Source: a virus
Strand: one strand, 5' to 3'
Virus record (IMG/VR): IMGVR_UViG_3300008448_000504
Span: 1 to 27,059 of that record
Length of the DNA stretch: 27,059 bases
This document shows, piece by piece, positions 23,636 to 27,059 of this stretch (its first letter is position 1; every line of letters starts with the position of its first letter). A program made the translations under genes and the position numbers. Under the pieces are notes generated by a model, which ran no database searches, was not told the DNA's origin, and saw only the letters and a program-made list of their open reading frames with translations.

Positions 23636-25666
23636 TTAGACATAGGTTAGCTTTACGGTCACGTTGCCTGCTGATGCTTGATAGTGATTGCAACGCACTC
23701 TAATTTGTAAATCTTGGCTGTTTGAAGCGGGGTAAACATATTCTGGATTTGAATAAAATTCGGTAGTTTCTGTCAAATCGTTTGCGTCTGAAGCTACAAA
23801 TAGCGCAGGTTGACCTAGTACGCCAACTTCGATGTTAGGTATAATGTTGCCTGAATAACCGCTAAATGCTGTATGAACTTCGAAACTTACGCTGGTAATT
23901 TTACGTCCTGGACTAATATTACCCAATGTATTTGTAGTACTATTACCAAAACCCACTGCTGGCATAGTAAATGTTGTGGTCATTGTTTTAGCATCAGTGG
24001 TAGCACTATCTGCGTTAGCTACCTGTACCCAAGCACTACCGTTATAAACATATAAGCCCCATTCACCTGTGCCTGCATTTAGAACATATGCTTGATCACC
24101 TGTTTGTGGGGTCAACGCATCTCTAGCAGCAATATTTGCTACCACAGTAGTTCCGGCACTTCTTAGGCCACGCTCAATGTTCATAGCCAACGGATACATT
24201 CCGTTGTGACCACTGGCTACACCTGTGCCTACACGGAAAAATTCTGTGCCTTCGTAGATTAAAATTTCGCCGCCATCGGATCTAGCCAGCACTAATTTTC
24301 TTGCACCTGTTGCGCTAGTTGAAGCAGGTAGTCCTGAAACATTACCAGCACCAACAAAACCATAGCCGTTAGTATCTGCATTACCGTTAGTGATAGTAAT
24401 CGCATTACCGTTTGCTTCAGACAATGTTAAAATTGTTGATGTTGATGTAGCGGTCAAATTTGCTATATTGGCTGCATTAATATCAGCGGCCATATCAACT
24501 GGAATGCCCACTGACAATCCATAAGCAGCTTGGCCTCCTGTATCAGTGGTAAAGTTAATTAGAGTATTTCCGCTACCGCTGTTTATGTAGGCACTAAAAG
24601 GGACAAAGCCGCCAACTAGGCCATAGATTGTATTGCCCGCATCACTGGAAATAACAGTTGGTGTTGGTACACTGGAAGCAGTTACATAATGATTACTGGT
24701 GTTTGAGTTTATGGTTGATACCATTTGATTAAGATTAGCATTAGCACCGCCGGTGCCTGCAAATGTAACAATGGTTCCGTTCAATGCAATTTGATGACCA
24801 TCAGGGACTGTTGGATTATTAACTGTGCCTACTATTTCTGTAGCAATAGCATCTTGTATCTTTAAGAAAACAATTTTACCTGTAGTGTCACTGGCAGTTA
24901 GATCACCATCGGTATCTAAATAAATGTAATCGCCTTGCGTACCAGGAATGCTAGGCTCAAAGTCAATGATACGATTGTTAGGCGATATCATAAAGAAGTT
25001 TGGTCCTGGACCTGTTTCAATAACAGTACCAATCATCTTATCCATAGTAATAGTATTAGCTACAGAAAAACCATTTGCTGTTACAGCAATAACATCACCT
25101 TTGCTGAACCCGTGACTGTCTTGTTCAAGTACATAGTTTAGCAGAGGATTTAAATATTGAAACCTACTCATTACAGTAGGATAAAAGTCTGTACTTACTG
25201 TACCTGGTAATGGATCAAGTAATGGCAATCCATTTTCATTTAGACTAAAAACTACTGCCGAGCCTGTATTAAAAATACCGTTACCAGTAGCACTCTTAAA
25301 AGTATTATAGCGTAACCAATCTTCAACAACACAAGTAACTGTGTTTGCAGTCTTTGATGTAATGCTTACAATTTTAAGACACTGGCCGCTGGTTGCGCCT
25401 GCGATCCAGTCACCTACAACAATATCTAAACCATTGTAAGTAAAATCATCTCGAGTTAAGTGGCTACCATGTGTTTGTGCTGTTACGCTAAAAGTAACAG
25501 TCCATCGGTAATATTTTTTTGTACCTACGCCCGAATACCATAGGTCGCCTGCGCCATTTGCATAATCCCAATAGCTTTCGCCTGCAAGACTGGATACAGA
25601 GACAGGCAGAACTTTGTTAGGAATGTTTAATCTAATCTGGCTAGATTTGTAATTAATTAACGCCAT
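23636..25666 (-). CDS. Structural protein, probable tail fibre or adhesin
   Basis: This 676-residue protein begins MALINYKSSQIRLNIPNKVL. Near 510-550 it has a small domain found in many phage fibres (ALTPQTGDQAYVLNAGTG then GLYVYNGSAWVQV). The last about 95 residues (TAFSGYSGN..., VASDANDL..., ending VKLTYV) resemble the end of the giant fibre. The middle is Asn/Thr/Gly-rich beta sequence. It lies between two fibre genes with an 8-base gap to the upstream one, so it is part of one late structural operon. Confidence 0.75.
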   Translation of the reverse strand: MALINYKSSQIRLNIPNKVLPVSVSSLAGESYWDYANGAGDLWYSGVGTKKYYRWTVTFSVTAQTHGSHLTRDDFTYNGLDIVVGDWIAGATSGQCLKIVSITSKTANTVTCVVEDWLRYNTFKSATGNGIFNTGSAVVFSLNENGLPLLDPLPGTVSTDFYPTVMSRFQYLNPLLNYVLEQDSHGFSKGDVIAVTANGFSVANTITMDKMIGTVIETGPGPNFFMISPNNRIIDFEPSIPGTQGDYIYLDTDGDLTASDTTGKIVFLKIQDAIATEIVGTVNNPTVPDGHQIALNGTIVTFAGTGGANANLNQMVSTINSNTSNHYVTASSVPTPTVISSDAGNTIYGLVGGFVPFSAYINSGSGNTLINFTTDTGGQAAYGLSVGIPVDMAADINAANIANLTATSTSTILTLSEANGNAITITNGNADTNGYGFVGAGNVSGLPASTSATGARKLVLARSDGGEILIYEGTEFFRVGTGVASGHNGMYPLAMNIERGLRSAGTTVVANIAARDALTPQTGDQAYVLNAGTGEWGLYVYNGSAWVQVANADSATTDAKTMTTTFTMPAVGFGNSTTNTLGNISPGRKITSVSFEVHTAFSGYSGNIIPNIEVGVLGQPALFVASDANDLTETTEFYSNPEYVYPASNSQDLQIRVRCNHYQASAGNVTVKLTYV

Positions 25667-25674
25667 GTTAATCC

Positions 25675-27059
25675 TTAATCATACATCACAAACTGGATCC
25701 ATGCATGAGTAGTAGTACCAAATGCACGACTGGCTCCTGTTTCAGCTTCTCTAAGTTTTAGTTTTACAACGGTATTGCTGGTCGCACCATCAAACGCTGT
25801 GGGAGATCCTGCCGAACCACCACCTGGAATTTCTCTTTGACCCATTGTAGTTTCTAAATGCGATATTAGATATTTGTTATTGGTTCTGTCGTAACCATAA
25901 AGCATAATTGAACCGGGTGGGTAATAGTAGCCTGTGAAGTTAATAGTACATTCACCACCGCTGGCGCTGTCAATTGTAACGGAACTTATACCAGATGATA
26001 AGTTGTCAGTATTAGCTAGTGTACCAGTTGTGCTATAATTTAACTTAAATCGTTGGATGGTAGCACCACCCCCGCCGCCGCCACCGCTTACCGAAACGTT
26101 GCTGACACTGGTTACACGACCATATGTGTCAACGGTAATTTGAGGAATTAATGTTGCACTACCATAAGTCTTAGCGCCGGTGCTAACAACACCGCTGGTT
26201 AACGCTATGTTATCTGCGTTTACAGTAATACCTGCACCCGCACCAACATTGAGTGTAACTGTACCGCTAGCACCGCCATCAATTAAACCGTTGCCTGCTG
26301 TTACGCCTTCAATATCTCCGGCACCACCTGCGCTAATTGTAATATTGCTTACGCCGGTGATTCTACCATAAGTGTCAACAGTAAACTGTGGCATTGTGGT
26401 AGCATTACCATAAGTGCCTGCTGTTACACCACTTGTACCTAAACTTAATGTGACAGCACCGCTGGCACCACCGCCGCTCAATCCTGTGCCTGCTGTAACA
26501 CCAGTAATATCACCGGTACCATCAGCACCACGAACATTACCTGCATCAATTGTTGCAGCATTGCTTAGTGTAATTATTAAATTACCGCTACCGTTAACTG
26601 TGGCAGTTGAAATATCCACACCGTTAATACCAGCATTACCCTGCGGACCTCGAATGTTACCAACGTCTTGGGTTGATGTATTACTGTAGTTAAGAACTAG
26701 GTTACTGCTTACTAGACTTACACTGGTAATGCCTACTCCGGCGTTACCTTGATCACCTTGCGGACCTTTAACATTACCAGCATTAATATATGTGCCGTTT
26801 ACAAGTCCAATAATTAGATTGTTATTGCCTGCTACAGTAGCATTAGCAATACCAGCATTACCGTCACCTGCTAGACCTTGTATACCTTGTGGACCACGAA
26901 CATTACCAGCATCAATAGTTGATGTGTTACTTAGAGTAATGATTAAATTATTTGTTGAGATAGATGCATTGCTTACAAACACACCATCAGGGCCACGAAC
27001 ATTACCTACATCATCTCGATTTAAAATAGTATAGGATACATTAGAGATACCAACGTAAT
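25675..27059 (-). CDS. Collagen-like tail-fibre protein, 5' end outside the window
   Basis: The frame stays open to the window edge, so the true start is beyond 27059; the GTG at 26982 is internal, because the residues before it continue the same repeat. The first part has about 40-residue modules ending in G-N-V-R-G-P-Q-G with short Gly-x-y collagen-like runs. After that come two copies of a T-V-D-T-Y-G-R motif like that of the giant fibre, a run of seven Gly (about 300-306, counting from 26982) and a C-terminal beta domain (about 307-435). Collagen-like and Gly-rich segments are common in phage fibres and form trimeric shafts. Confidence 0.85.
   Translation of the reverse strand, partial: YVGISNVSYTILNRDDVGNVRGPDGVFVSNASISTNNLIITLSNTSTIDAGNVRGPQGIQGLAGDGNAGIANATVAGNNNLIIGLVNGTYINAGNVKGPQGDQGNAGVGITSVSLVSSNLVLNYSNTSTQDVGNIRGPQGNAGINGVDISTATVNGSGNLIITLSNAATIDAGNVRGADGTGDITGVTAGTGLSGGGASGAVTLSLGTSGVTAGTYGNATTMPQFTVDTYGRITGVSNITISAGGAGDIEGVTAGNGLIDGGASGTVTLNVGAGAGITVNADNIALTSGVVSTGAKTYGSATLIPQITVDTYGRVTSVSNVSVSGGGGGGGATIQRFKLNYSTTGTLANTDNLSSGISSVTIDSASGGECTINFTGYYYPPGSIMLYGYDRTNNKYLISHLETTMGQREIPGGGSAGSPTAFDGATSNTVVKLKLREAETGASRAFGTTTHAWIQFVMYD
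26511..27059 (-). repeat. Collagen-like module repeat
   Basis: At least four complete modules plus a partial one at the edge carry the core G-N-(V/I)-(R/K)-G-(P/A)-(Q/D)-G, spaced about 39-43 residues apart (about 120-130 bp). They run to the window edge, so the total number is unknown. Confidence 0.75.

Noticed and set aside
26970-26982. GTG at 26982 as the start of the collagen-like fibre
   Set aside because: The upstream codons continue the same repeat module without a stop to the window edge, and no ribosome site is present.

Overview
The window looks like part of the genome of a marine T4-like myovirus. It is AT-rich and densely packed, and every gene but one lies on the minus strand. 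The identifying genes are a family B DNA polymerase (gp43 type) and a T4-type sliding clamp (gp45 type). GATAAATA late-promoter-like boxes and a block of long, repetitive tail-fibre genes support this. The accessory genes (folE, a queD-like gene, a dpdA-like transglycosylase, galE, a glycosyltransferase, several 2OG-Fe(II) oxygenase-like proteins, a small histone H1-like protein) are the kind carried by cyanophages and pelagiphages. The host cannot be fixed from sequence alone; a marine proteobacterium such as SAR11 is plausible.

Layout in the direction of minus-strand transcription (high to low coordinates). (a) 27059-19456: three fibre or structural genes; the first is cut by the window edge and has collagen-like repeats, the last has exact 78-residue repeats. 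(b) 19405-18818: one lone plus-strand gene, closed by a hairpin terminator shared with the facing fibre gene. (c) 18708-17063: a deaminase, a HAD-like phosphatase and an unknown gene. (d) 17010-12398: another structural protein under a late promoter, then small accessory genes (two 2OG oxygenases, a sulfotransferase-like protein, a DsbA-like DNA-binding protein, an SGNH-hydrolase-like protein), two of which share the same 3' tail. (e) 12334-8610: DNA polymerase, a small unknown and the sliding clamp. (f) 8608-5534: the dpdA-like gene, unknown small genes, the queD-like gene and the Hc1-like gene. (g) 5531-1: a fused oxygenase/carbohydrate-cluster protein, a Bax-inhibitor-1 membrane protein, a glycosyltransferase, galE, a phosphoribosyltransferase, folE and two small genes at the edge.

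Two functional themes stand out. First, folE, the queD-like gene and the dpdA-like gene point to synthesis of a 7-deazaguanine and its insertion into phage DNA, a known anti-restriction strategy; queE and queC are not in this window. Second, galE, the glycosyltransferase, the fused oxygenase, the sulfotransferase and the SGNH-like protein suggest remodelling of a cell-surface or virion glycan. Control seems to be split between near-consensus sigma70 promoters (TTGACA...TATAAT type) before early genes and GATAAATA boxes before structural genes. Two early genes look leaderless. One late gene carries a T4-style hairpin that should silence read-through transcripts.

No stretch longer than 300 bases lacks a gene. 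I recognised no tRNA, rRNA, CRISPR array, insertion sequence or integrase.
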